Shown in pieces: positions 9,471 to 17,295 of a stretch of DNA of 64,000 bases. This DNA is from JASHPR01 sp963833885 (GTDB lineage: Bacteria > Actinomycetota > Actinomycetes > Streptosporangiales > Streptosporangiaceae): positions 434,001-498,000 of the forward strand of contig CAWHZU010000031.1 in NCBI GenBank assembly GCA_963833885.1. The letters are read 5' to 3'. Each line of letters starts with the position of its first letter. The stretch's first letter is position 1. Below the pieces are notes generated by a model. It searched no databases, had not been told where the DNA came from, and saw nothing but the letters and a program-made list of their open reading frames with translations. A program made the position numbers and the translations under genes.

Positions 9471-10235
9471 ATGGACACTCTAGAGCCGGAGGCCACGGGC
9501 CGCAACCTGGTCGACGGGGTTGGCCCGGTAAGCGGGGTAGGCGTCCTCGACCGCTCGATGCTGCTGCTCGGCCTGCTCGGCGACGGCCCGCGCACGCTCC
9601 GCTCCCTGGCGGAGGCCAGCGCGCTGCCGCGGCCAACCGCGCACCGGCTGCTGGTCGCGCTCGAGGTGCACGGCCTGGTCGGCCGCGAGGCCGACGGCGC
9701 CTTCCGGCTGGGGCCGCGGCTGACCGAGCTGGCGCTGCGGGCCGGCCACGGGCTCGACCTCGGCACGCTGGCGGCCGGGGTGCTGGCCAGGCTGCACGAC
9801 CAGACCGGCGAGAGCGTCCAGCTGTACCTGCGCTCCGGGGACCGGCGGCTGTGCGCCGCCGCCCGCGACGCCGGCGCGGGCCTGCGCGACAGCGTGCCGG
9901 TCGGCGCGCTGCTGCCGCTCGACGTCGGCTCCGGCGGGAAGGTGCTGCTGGCCTGGTCGGACGATGCCCACCGGTTTCCCGCGGCGGAGCTCGCCGAACT
10001 GGAAGCGGTGCGCCGGCGCGGCTGGACATCGAGCGTCGCCGAACGCGAGCCCGGCGTGGCCAGCGTCAGCGCCCCGGTGCTGCGGGATGGCGCCCTGCTC
10101 GGCGCCCTGTGCGTGTCCGGGCCGGTCAGCAGGCTGGGCAGCTCCCCCGGCCGCCGGCTGGCGCCGCTGGTGGTCGCCGCCGCGCACGAGCTGGCCGCGC
10201 TGGCCGGAGCCGGCGGCACGCCCGTCCCCGCCTAG
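9471..10235 (+). CDS. ndgR: IclR-family regulator of leucine biosynthesis (NdgR/LtbR-like)
   Basis: A 254-residue IclR protein. Residues about 26-85 form the winged helix-turn-helix (LLGLLGDGPRTLRSLAEAS, then RPTAHRLLVALEVHGLVGR). The rest is the IclR effector-binding domain. Divergence from leuCD is the conserved actinobacterial arrangement of NdgR/LtbR, which regulates leuCD and other amino acid genes. No clear ribosome-binding site precedes the ATG; a TAGAGT box lies about 12 nt upstream, so the transcript may have a very short leader. The symbol rests on synteny and family. Confidence 0.88.
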   Translation: MDTLEPEATGRNLVDGVGPVSGVGVLDRSMLLLGLLGDGPRTLRSLAEASALPRPTAHRLLVALEVHGLVGREADGAFRLGPRLTELALRAGHGLDLGTLAAGVLARLHDQTGESVQLYLRSGDRRLCAAARDAGAGLRDSVPVGALLPLDVGSGGKVLLAWSDDAHRFPAAELAELEAVRRRGWTSSVAEREPGVASVSAPVLRDGALLGALCVSGPVSRLGSSPGRRLAPLVVAAAHELAALAGAGGTPVPA

Positions 10236-10338
10236 TCCAGCCGGGCTCCGCGTTCCCGCCTAGTCCCGCCGGGCTCCGCGTTCCCGCCTAGTCCCGCCCG
10301 GCTCCGCGTTCCCGCTTAGTCCCGCCGGGCTCCCGCGC
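10233..10338. repeat. 28-bp tandem repeat, 3.8 copies, starting at the ndgR stop codon
   Basis: Units at 10233, 10261 and 10289 are nearly identical and a partial unit runs from 10317. Each begins with TAGTCC and continues through a CCGGGCTCCGCG core. The first TAG is the ndgR stop codon. The array also supplies the stop of the small minus-strand gene at 10316-10444. Confidence 0.85.
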
Positions 10339-10444
10339 TGCCGCCGTTGTCCCGCCGGTCCAGGGCGACCTGGACGGCCTGCAGCGCGCGCTGTGCGTCG
10401 TCGGCGGTGTCCGCTGGCTCGCTGCGTGGATTGCTGTCTGGCAT
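10316..10444 (-). CDS. Small hypothetical protein (42 aa)
   Basis: Starts at ATG 10444 with AGGAG 7 nt upstream on the minus strand. The peptide starts MPDSNPRSEPADTADDAQRA and continues through an amphipathic segment (ALQAVQVALDRRDN) to a basic end. Codon third positions are G/C rich. Convergent with ndgR, with its stop inside the 28-bp repeat array. No family recognised; the start context and codon use are the only support. Confidence 0.45.
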   Translation of the reverse strand: MPDSNPRSEPADTADDAQRALQAVQVALDRRDNGGSAGARRD

Positions 10445-10645
10445 GGCACATCTCCTGAATCAAGGCCGTGAGGTTGGCTTGCCGGCCGGCAGCCCTGAGC
10501 GGGCAGAGCCGATGCGGTCAGCCAGATCCCGGCACCGGGCCAAGGTCGTGGAAGCGTGCCGCTGGCGCGGCGAAACGATCGGCGACCCAGGAGGTCAGCG
10601 GGCGGGCTGGCGGGTACGGCTACGGCTCATGGCCAGCACCTCATC

Positions 10646-10689
10646 CCGTAGCGGGTTGCCGGCCTGCCGTTGATCAGGTCCCGCTACGG
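10646..10689. repeat. 10-bp perfect inverted repeat in an otherwise empty 450-bp gap
   Basis: CCGTAGCGGG at 10646-10655 pairs with CCCGCTACGG at 10680-10689 across a 24-nt loop. The surrounding stretch 10445-10813 holds no convincing gene on either strand. The hairpin has no T-run, so it does not look like an intrinsic terminator. Confidence 0.4.
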
Positions 10690-10813
10690 CTGCTAAGGAT
10701 GAGTACGCAGCGCCGCATGACGAACCAATGGTAACTGAAACACTGGTGCGCACCGCAAACCGGTCCCGCACCGGCCCGTTGACCGGTGCAGCCAGCGTCC
10801 CCACCCATGCCCC

Positions 10814-10843
10814 TTGACAGATCACACTCGCTCGGAATAGACG
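10814..10843 (+). promoter_or_regulatory. Candidate promoter of the S1 protease gene
   Basis: TTGACA at 10814-10819, an 18-bp spacer, then TAGACG at 10838-10843, about 60 nt before the start codon. The -35 is perfect and the -10 is weak. The following 45 bp are unusually AT rich for this genome. Confidence 0.45.
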
Positions 10844-10902
10844 TCTTAGCGAATATCCCTTTTAGATCACTATTTCGTTCTTATGCGTAATGGAGTGTGC
10901 AG

Positions 10903-11838
10903 ATGCGGATGCTGTCACGACGAAGCCTTGGGATGGCAAGCGCGGCGGTCATGGCGGGGACGCTGACCGCCGCCCTGACCGGGGGCACCGCCTTAGCGAG
11001 CAGTACCGCGGCCGCCAGCTCACCCGCCACCGCGGTCACCCACACAGTGAGCAAGGCCGCGCAGACCGCCGCGCGCTCGTTCTGGACCACCTCTCGGATG
11101 GAGAGCGCGACGCCGGCCGGGCAGGCAGCCCCGAAAGGCGCGCAGGCCAGCACGGCTGAGCCACCCCCCGGCATCCCGAACCCCACGTACTTCAACGGCG
11201 TGCGCACCGTTGGCGCGCTGTTCTTCACCACCGGGTCGCACGCTCACTTCTGCACCGCCAGCGTGGTGGACAGCGCCACGTTCAACCTGGTCCTCACCGC
11301 CGCGCACTGCGTCTACGGCACCAGCTACGCCAGCAACATCGCCTACGTGCCGGAGTGGCATAAAGGCGTCAGCCCCTACGGGTCGTGGCCGGTGAAGACG
11401 ATCACGGTAGCCACCGGCTGGAAGCAGTCGCAGAACCCGAGCCTCGACTTTGCGTTCCTGGCCGTCACCCCGCCGCCCGGGACCGGCCGGCCGATCCAGT
11501 TCGTCACCGGCGGCCTCCGGCTCGGCATCAACGCTGGGTACGCCCATCGCATCTACGTGGTCGGCTACAACGACACCGACGACCAGCCGATCGGCTGCTT
11601 CACCCGCAGCTTCAAGTTCGAGCCGGGCCAGCTGGAGTTCTACTGCAACTCGTTCTGGGACGGCACCAGCGGCGGCCCCTGGATCGTGCACTTCCACCCG
11701 GTGACCGGCCGCGGGACCGTGATCGGTGACATCGGCGGGTACGAGCAGGGCGGCGACTACCCGTGGGCGTCCTACAGCGACTACTACACCCGGTCGACCC
11801 TGCGGCTGTTCCTCATCGCGCAAGCGGAGCAAGCCTAA
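10903..11838 (+). CDS. Secreted trypsin-like serine protease (S1 family)
   Basis: A 311-residue exported protease. A basic N-terminus (MRMLSRRS) and hydrophobic segment ending about TALAS form a signal peptide, followed by a Ser/Ala/Thr-rich propeptide-like stretch to about residue 95. The chymotrypsin fold shows LTAAHC with catalytic His near residue 135, SLDFAFL with catalytic Asp, and DGTSGGPW with the nucleophilic Ser. I prefer ATG 10903 because GGAG is 7 nt upstream; GTG 10897 would add two residues but sits too close to it. Likely role is extracellular protein degradation. Stands alone, followed 39 nt later by the GH16-like gene. Confidence 0.88.
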   Translation: MRMLSRRSLGMASAAVMAGTLTAALTGGTALASSTAAASSPATAVTHTVSKAAQTAARSFWTTSRMESATPAGQAAPKGAQASTAEPPPGIPNPTYFNGVRTVGALFFTTGSHAHFCTASVVDSATFNLVLTAAHCVYGTSYASNIAYVPEWHKGVSPYGSWPVKTITVATGWKQSQNPSLDFAFLAVTPPPGTGRPIQFVTGGLRLGINAGYAHRIYVVGYNDTDDQPIGCFTRSFKFEPGQLEFYCNSFWDGTSGGPWIVHFHPVTGRGTVIGDIGGYEQGGDYPWASYSDYYTRSTLRLFLIAQAEQA

Positions 11839-11877
11839 TCGAGCCGGCCGTCCTGCACGGGAGGTAAGGTCGGCCGC

Positions 11878-12666
11878 GTGCGTGACCGAGCCGATCGCGT
11901 CCTGGCCGAGTTGCCGGGGTGCGTACTTGCCTGGTCGGACGAGTTCGATGGGCCGGCCGGATCCCCGCCGTCCCCCGCCGCGTGGTGGCCGCAGACCGGC
12001 GGGCACGGCTGGGGCAACCGGGAGCTGCAGTACTACACCGAGGGAACCGAGAACGCCTCGCTCGACGGGGCCGGGCACCTGGTCATCACTGCCGACCGTG
12101 CGCTGCCGCAGGACCGCGCCCGCCAGGACGGCTGCGAGTACACGTCGGCTCGGCTGACCAGCAAGGACCGGATGGCGGTGCGCTACGGCGTGGTGCAGGC
12201 ACGCATGCAGATCCCGGACGGTCAGGGCATGTGGCCTGCCTTCTGGATGCTGGGCCAGGACTTCGACGAGGTCGGGTGGCCGCGGTGCGGCGAGATCGAC
12301 GTCATGGAGAACTTCGGCCAGGACCCCCGGATGGTGCACGGCGCGGCGCACGGACCTGGGTACACCGGCAGAAACTTCACCGGATCACACCGCACCCTGA
12401 CGAGCCTCGCCCGCGGCTTCCACGAGTACTCGGTCGTGTGGGAGCCGGGCCGGATCCGCTGGTACCTCGATGACCGGCACTACGCGACTGTCACGACCGC
12501 CGACCTGGGCGGCCAGCCGTGGGTCTTCGATCACGACTTCTTCCTGCTGGTCAACCTCGCCGTGGGCGGGAACCCCTCGGTAACCCCCGGGCCCTCGGTC
12601 CGGTTCCCGCAGCGGCTGCTGGTCGACTACATCCGCGTCTATGCCATGCCGCAGGCATCGCGATGA
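11878..12666 (+). CDS. Glycoside hydrolase family 16-like protein
   Basis: A 262-residue beta-jelly-roll protein with the GH16 catalytic motif GEIDVMEN (Glu139 nucleophile, Asp141, Glu144 acid/base) and GMWPAFWMLG before it. Substrates of the family are beta-1,3- or mixed-linked glucans and related polymers. Unlike most bacterial GH16 enzymes it shows no signal peptide: the GTG start leads straight into MRDRADRVLAELPGCVLAWSDEF and the catalytic domain. The stop overlaps the following peptidase ATG by 4 nt. Either an intracellular glycan-processing enzyme or one with lost export. Confidence 0.82.
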   Translation: MRDRADRVLAELPGCVLAWSDEFDGPAGSPPSPAAWWPQTGGHGWGNRELQYYTEGTENASLDGAGHLVITADRALPQDRARQDGCEYTSARLTSKDRMAVRYGVVQARMQIPDGQGMWPAFWMLGQDFDEVGWPRCGEIDVMENFGQDPRMVHGAAHGPGYTGRNFTGSHRTLTSLARGFHEYSVVWEPGRIRWYLDDRHYATVTTADLGGQPWVFDHDFFLLVNLAVGGNPSVTPGPSVRFPQRLLVDYIRVYAMPQASR

Positions 12667-13613
12667 CCGGCCGATATCCCCCGATCGAGCCGTATGACCA
12701 CGGGATGCTCGACGTCGGCGACGGCCAGTCGCTGTACTGGGAAACCTGCGGGAACCCAGCGGGCAAGCCCGCGCTCGTACTGCACGGTGGTCCCGGCTCC
12801 GGCTGCACCCCGGGCCGCCGCCGTTACTTCGACCCGGCGGCGTACCGGATTGTGCTGTTCGACCAGCGCGGCGCCGGCCGCAGCCTGCCGCACGCAAGCG
12901 ACCGCGCGGTCAGCCTGGCCGCGAACACGACCCAGCACCTGATCGCCGATATGGAGGCGCTGCGCGAGGTCCTCGGCATCGACCGCTGGCTGGTCTGGGG
13001 CATCTCGTGGGGCTCCACGCTCGCGCTCGCCTACGCCGAGCAATACCCGCACCGGGTCAGCGAGATCGTGCTGCACTCGGTCACGATGACCCGTCGGGCC
13101 GACATCGACTGGCTCTACCACGGCGTAGGCCGGTTCTTCCCCGAGGAATGGGCCCGGTTCCGCGCCGGTGCGGGGGCCGCCGCGGGTGACAACCCCGTCG
13201 CTGCGTACTACCGCCTGCTCAGCGATCCTGACTCGGCAGTGGCCGAGCAGGCCGCGCGGGACTGGTGCGCATGGGAGGACACGGTCGTCTCGCTGGAGGA
13301 CGGCTGGCAGCCGAGCCCGCGGTACGCCGACCCGCGGTTCCGCATGGCCTTCGCGCGGATCGTGACGCACTACTTCCATCACCACGCGTGGATCGAGGAC
13401 AACGGGCTGCTACGCCACGCCGACCGCCTCTCCGGCATCCCCGGGGTGCTCGCGCACGGCCGCCTCGACCTCGGCGGCCCACCGGTCACCGCGTGGGAGC
13501 TGGCCCAGGCCTGGCCGGACGCGGAACTCCACCTGGTCGCCGGCGGTCACACCGGCGGACCCGGCATGGACGAGATCCTGATCGCCGCCACCGACCGCTT
13601 CGCCAGCCGCTGA
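12663..13613 (+). CDS. pip: Proline iminopeptidase (alpha/beta hydrolase, S33)
   Basis: Removes N-terminal proline from peptides. The 316-residue protein has the oxyanion-hole motif HGGPGSG (residues 41-47), nucleophile elbow GISWGS with Ser115, FDQRGAGRS, and near the C-terminus GRLDLGGP and GGHTGG supplying the catalytic Asp and His. ATG 12663 overlaps the GH16-like stop (ATGA). The frame is open further upstream but only this start matches the family N-terminus. Coupling to a glycosidase is unusual and may be incidental. Confidence 0.88.
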   Translation: MTGRYPPIEPYDHGMLDVGDGQSLYWETCGNPAGKPALVLHGGPGSGCTPGRRRYFDPAAYRIVLFDQRGAGRSLPHASDRAVSLAANTTQHLIADMEALREVLGIDRWLVWGISWGSTLALAYAEQYPHRVSEIVLHSVTMTRRADIDWLYHGVGRFFPEEWARFRAGAGAAAGDNPVAAYYRLLSDPDSAVAEQAARDWCAWEDTVVSLEDGWQPSPRYADPRFRMAFARIVTHYFHHHAWIEDNGLLRHADRLSGIPGVLAHGRLDLGGPPVTAWELAQAWPDAELHLVAGGHTGGPGMDEILIAATDRFASR

Positions 13614-13650
13614 CCCGGCTGCCCGGCGGCCTGCCGGTCACTCCCGCGGC

Positions 13651-13757
13651 GCCGGCCACCCACCACCGTGCCGTCCACCCACTGCGGCGCCGGCCACCCA
13701 CCACGGTGCCGGCCACCCACTGCGGTGCCGGCCACCTACCACCGTGCCGGCCACCCA
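13651..13757. repeat. 19-bp tandem repeat, about 5.6 copies
   Basis: Units start at 13651, 13670, 13689, 13708, 13727 and 13746 (partial) with core GCCGGCCACCCAC. The last six bases alternate between CCACCG-like and CTGCGG-like versions, giving a 38-bp higher-order period. The array fills the space between the converging pip and the 84-residue gene. Confidence 0.85.
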
Positions 13758-13767
13758 GGGTACGGCG

Positions 13768-14022
13768 TCAGCTGCGGCGCAGAGATATGTCGTCTGACTG
13801 GCTGATGATGCCGGCGGCATCCACGGCCCGCAACCCCTCGCCGAGGCGCTCGCGTGCCTGCCGAAGCAGCGCGAGCGAGTCCGTCGCGTGACTCTGCGCG
13901 GCTGAGCGCTCCAGGTCGGCCCCGTGCTCCTCGAGAAGGTGCGCCTGAAGGGCCGCGGCGACCTCGTCGACCGCCTTCAGCGCCTGGTAGAGACCCAGCT
14001 CTTGTCCGTTGTTGTCAGCCAT
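13768..14022 (-). CDS. Small helical hypothetical protein (84 aa)
   Basis: Begins MADNNGQELGLYQALKAVDE and is predicted almost wholly alpha-helical, with heptad-like Leu/Ala spacing (VAAALQAHLLEEHG, SLALLRQARERLGEGL). No cysteines, no signal peptide, no recognised domain. Codon use is typical of the genome. 21 nt separate its start from the stop of the methyltransferase on the same strand, so the two are probably cotranscribed. Confidence 0.6.
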   Translation of the reverse strand: MADNNGQELGLYQALKAVDEVAAALQAHLLEEHGADLERSAAQSHATDSLALLRQARERLGEGLRAVDAAGIISQSDDISLRRS

Positions 14023-14043
14023 GCAGGCCAGTATCTCGCGCCC

Positions 14044-14622
14044 TCAGCCACTGCGCCGGACCAGCAGGGTCCTCTTGGCGCTCCCGGGCAGGTCACGCTC
14101 GGCGAAAATCTCGAATCCGGCGGGCAGCAACGACGCGGGCTCGCCGGGCTCCAGGCACCAGCCGGCGGGCAAGCCGGGCCGGGCCCGCCGGGCCTCGGCG
14201 GTGAACGCCTCCCAGCCGAGAACACCACCCGCGGCCACCGCGCCCGCCGCGGTGGCGAACACCGCGCGGTCCCAGAAGCCGGTACACAGCACGAGCGCGT
14301 AGCCGGCCGGTTCCGGGCGCCATGCCACCAGATCGGCCTGCACCATAGTGATCAGCTCGCCGAGGCCGCGGCGGCTGGCCTCCTCGGCCAGCATGCCGAG
14401 TGCCACATCGGAGATGTCCACGGCGGTGACCCGGCGCCCGGCCGCGGCGGCCAGCAGGGCGCTGCCGCCGAGCCCGCAGGCAAGATCGGCGACGGGCCCG
14501 TCCGGCAGCCCCAGCGACAACGCTCGCGCCGCCAGCGGATGCGGCTCGAACGACACTATCTCGCGGCTCTCGTACCTGGCGTTCCACCGCTCCTGATCCG
14601 GATGCCCCGCCAGCTCCGCCAT
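14044..14622 (-). CDS. Class I SAM-dependent methyltransferase
   Basis: About 192 residues with a Rossmann-like methyltransferase core: VADLACGLGGSALLAAAAGRRVTAVDIS contains motif I and the acidic end of beta-2, followed by GLGELITMVQADL and LVLCTGFWDRAVF. Resembles the TehB/thiopurine-methyltransferase-like group. The substrate cannot be read from sequence. I chose the ATG giving MAELAGHPDQERWNARYES (family-like start); ATG 14631 is three codons upstream. Neither has a good ribosome-binding site. Confidence 0.8.
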   Translation of the reverse strand: MAELAGHPDQERWNARYESREIVSFEPHPLAARALSLGLPDGPVADLACGLGGSALLAAAAGRRVTAVDISDVALGMLAEEASRRGLGELITMVQADLVAWRPEPAGYALVLCTGFWDRAVFATAAGAVAAGGVLGWEAFTAEARRARPGLPAGWCLEPGEPASLLPAGFEIFAERDLPGSAKRTLLVRRSG

Positions 14623-14664
14623 GCCCGGCATCGTATGCGTGAGCGACGGCGACCTGCCGGGCCA

Positions 14665-14741
14665 CCAGCCGACGTGACGGCTCAGCATGCACCGCCGACG
14701 GCTACACCCCTGCGCCAGCCAGCCGACATAACGGCTCAGCA
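14665..14741. repeat. Paired 23-bp direct repeats, each with an internal dyad
   Basis: 14665-14687 and 14719-14741 differ at only two of 23 positions. Each contains AGCCG-N6-CGGCT, an inverted repeat. They lie 54 bp apart in the space between the methyltransferase (minus) and the sigma-factor gene (plus). They look like a pair of protein-binding sites. Confidence 0.6.
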
Positions 14742-14794
14742 GAAACGCCGCTGAGGCGTGTTAGCTATATGCGGACGAACGTTAGGGGCCGGTG

Positions 14795-15283
14795 ATGGCG
14801 CGGGTGACAGGCAGAGCGGACGCGCCGGCCGGCCGCTCGATGCCCGAGCCGCCGCCTGCGGACGCGGACGAACTCGTCAGGGACCTGTACCAAGCCCATG
14901 GGCTCGCCCTGATCCGGGCGGCGAAATTGCCGCTGCGCGACCAGCCAAGCGCCGAGGATGTCGTCCAGGACGCCTTCCTTAACCTGTACCGGGCGCTGCC
15001 CAGGCTCAGCGATCACGACCAGATGCTGCCCTATCTCCGTGTCGCCGTGATCAACGGGTCACGGTCGGTGCTGCGTGCGCGGCGGCGGGCCTTAATGCGC
15101 AAGGTGCAGCATGAGCCGCCGATGTCGTCGGCCGAGTCGGCCGCCATGGCGGGCGAGGACCGGCGGGCCGTCATGGCCACGGTCGCCCGGCTGCCACGCC
15201 GGGCACGGGAGGTGCTGGTGCTGCGCTACTACCGGCCTGCATGCTCTGGTCCAGTGCCCTGGTCTCGGCAGGCTCGCCGATGA
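14795..15283 (+). pseudogene. ECF-type RNA polymerase sigma factor lacking region 4.2
   Basis: The 162-residue product has region 2 (ELVRDLYQAHGLALIRAAK, SAEDVVQDAFLNLYRALPRL) and the first half of region 4 (ATVARLPRRAREVLVLRYY). It then changes to RPACSGPVPWSRQARR and stops where the -35-binding helix-turn-helix should be. No frame in the next 120 bp encodes region 4.2, so the loss is a deletion or replacement, not a one-base frameshift. Without region 4.2 the protein should not recognise a -35 element normally. Probably inactive. No anti-sigma gene follows. Confidence 0.7.
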
Positions 15284-15375
15284 CCGATTCACCGCGCTGC
15301 CTGGTTTGCCGGCCAGCATGAAAGGAGGTACCGGTATCGGCGGCACCGCGGCGTGGTGAAATGAGCTCGGCCTGG

Positions 15376-16347
15376 TCAGCGGCGCAGCCTGGCCCGGACC
15401 ATCCCGCGAAGCGCGGCCGGTCCGCCGACGGGACGGAACCGGTCCGACGCGGCGCTCAGCGCCCGGTACTCGTCGTCGGTCAGGTCGACGTCGGCGGCGG
15501 CGGCGTTCCGTTCCAGCTGTTCGACGCTGGAAGCGCCCGGGATAGCGACCACGGCGGGGCTGCGGATGGCCCAGGCCAGCGCGGCCTGAGCCGGGGTGAT
15601 CGCGTGCGCGTCCGCGACGTCCCGAAGCGCTGAGATGAGCTCGCCGGCGCGCTCGAGGTTCTCGGGAAGGAACAGCGTGCTGGCCGCCCGGAGCCGGTTC
15701 GCCGGGCGGCTGTTCGGGGTGTACCTGCCCGATAGCAGGCCCTGCGCCAGCGGGCTGTAGGCGATCACCACGTGCTCTTGCGACTCGGCGAACGGGATCA
15801 GGTCGCGCTCCGGCGAGCGGGCGACGAGGCTGTAACGGACCTGGTTGCTGAGCACCCGGCTGCCCAGCGCCGCTTCGGCCGCGCGCCACCGGTCGAGCGA
15901 GTAGTTGCTGACCCCGGCCTCGCCGACCAGGCCCACTCGCTGCAGCGCGCGCATGCCCCGCATGATCGTGCCGTCGCGGATCACCGGGTTGGGCTGGTGT
16001 ACCTGGTACAGATCGAGCCGGCGGACGCCGAGCCGGTTCGCGCTGGCCACGCCGCGCTGCTCCACCACCGGCGCGATCGGCAGCACCGGCAGAATCTTCG
16101 TGGCGACGAAGACCGACGCGGCGTCCTCGCCGAGCGCGTCGCCGAGGATCCGCTCGCTGCGCCCGAACCCGTAGATCTCGGCGGTGTCGAACAACGTGAC
16201 GCCGAGCTCGAGCGCACGGCGGGAGATGGCGTGCGCCTCCCGCTGGGCGTAGGCATCCCCGTAGCCCCACTCCCTGGACCCGAACTGCCACGTGCCCAGG
16301 CCGATTTTGGAGATCTTCTTCGCGGTGTCACTGGCCAGATAGCGCAT
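15376..16347 (-). CDS. Aldo/keto reductase
   Basis: A 323-residue NADPH-dependent TIM-barrel oxidoreductase. The catalytic tetrad is visible: Asp in LFDTAEIYG, Tyr in the same segment, Lys in VATKILP and His in DLYQVHQPNP. GVSNYSLDRW and the C-terminal IPGASSVEQLERN cofactor-binding segment are typical. Substrate unknown. Monocistronic, converging on the truncated sigma factor gene. Confidence 0.88.
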   Translation of the reverse strand: MRYLASDTAKKISKIGLGTWQFGSREWGYGDAYAQREAHAISRRALELGVTLFDTAEIYGFGRSERILGDALGEDAASVFVATKILPVLPIAPVVEQRGVASANRLGVRRLDLYQVHQPNPVIRDGTIMRGMRALQRVGLVGEAGVSNYSLDRWRAAEAALGSRVLSNQVRYSLVARSPERDLIPFAESQEHVVIAYSPLAQGLLSGRYTPNSRPANRLRAASTLFLPENLERAGELISALRDVADAHAITPAQAALAWAIRSPAVVAIPGASSVEQLERNAAAADVDLTDDEYRALSAASDRFRPVGGPAALRGMVRARLRR

Positions 16348-16550
16348 GCGTCAATTGTCGGACACTTGCGGCGGAGCGCCAGGGCCGGGGCCGGGACCGC
16401 GCGACGTGTGGCAGGCCGCTCAGTACTGCTCGCGTGAACCGCACAGCGTGCCCGGTCGGCGCCGACGTAGTGCACCCGAATTGACGAGCAGTCGACGCCG
16501 CCGGGATTGACCAGGTAACACGTTCCGAAAAGGTCAGCCGGTGTGCTATC

Positions 16551-17093
16551 TCACCTGTTTGCGAGAACCTTGTTTGGATCGTGCAGCACAACCGTGCCCG
16601 CGATCAGGTCATGCAGGCACCTGCGGTCGGGCCTGCTGCACATGAGGATGAACGACACGAGGTAGGTAATGATGCTCAGGATGCCGTCGACGATGCGCCC
16701 GACGACCTCGCGCAGCGCCATCCACCACCAGCCGGGGACCTGGCCGGTCTCAGGTCGCCAGCAGCGCATGCCCAGCACCTGCAGCGCAGGAGTCGTGCCG
16801 CTGCCCCACACGATCAGCCCCCATATGACGTACCCGATCCCGAGGGTGACTATCGCCAGCGGAATCGCCAGGAAAAAGGCGCCGATGCGCCTGCCAACGC
16901 TGGCTAGTTCCACGCCTCGAGGGAGATTCAGGCCGCTGGCCTGATCGAAGTACGTGCCAGTCGCCACGGCGCTCGTGGCCGGTTGCCCTGAGCCATATGC
17001 GGGGGCGGCTGCTTGCGCCGGCGGGGGATAATTCGCTGCCGGAGGTGGATCTGCCGGCCGGCCTTGCGGGGTTGGCTCAAAAGGCTGGGTCAT
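16551..17093 (-). CDS. RDD-family membrane protein with Pro/Ala-rich N-terminus
   Basis: 180 residues. The first 60 are Pro/Ala/Gln-rich and disordered. An RDD domain follows with VGRRIGAFFLAIPLAIVTL, a second transmembrane segment (GYVIWGLIVW), PALQVLGMRCWRPETGQVPG and the closing RRCLHDLIAGTVVLHDP. RDD proteins are poorly understood; some are linked to ion exchange. 16348-16550, between this gene and the reductase, shows nothing recognisable. Confidence 0.82.
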   Translation of the reverse strand: MTQPFEPTPQGRPADPPPAANYPPPAQAAAPAYGSGQPATSAVATGTYFDQASGLNLPRGVELASVGRRIGAFFLAIPLAIVTLGIGYVIWGLIVWGSGTTPALQVLGMRCWRPETGQVPGWWWMALREVVGRIVDGILSIITYLVSFILMCSRPDRRCLHDLIAGTVVLHDPNKVLANR

Positions 17094-17295
17094 TGGATTC
17101 TCGTATCTCCCGGGGCTCTATGCCCGTTGCTCCACCGAAAGACATAACCTTCACGCGCTTCCCCCGGTGGCAACCACGAACAAGCGGCCCCGCTCTTGTG
17201 AAGGGGCAGTTAGCTACCTACTAGACGCTCAATACCGTGTTCCAGATGACGCGAAGCAGGCCTTAAATCCTGACCTCGGACGTGGCCGCGAGGGA

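Noticed and set aside
10468..10813. Plus-strand and minus-strand open frames in the gap before the S1 protease
   Set aside because: Poor G/C third-position bias, no ribosome-binding sites and no recognisable domains.
17100..17295. Possible tRNA or small RNA in the gap between the RDD and pentapeptide-repeat genes
   Set aside because: No cloverleaf arms or T-loop sequence can be drawn, and there is no terminator.
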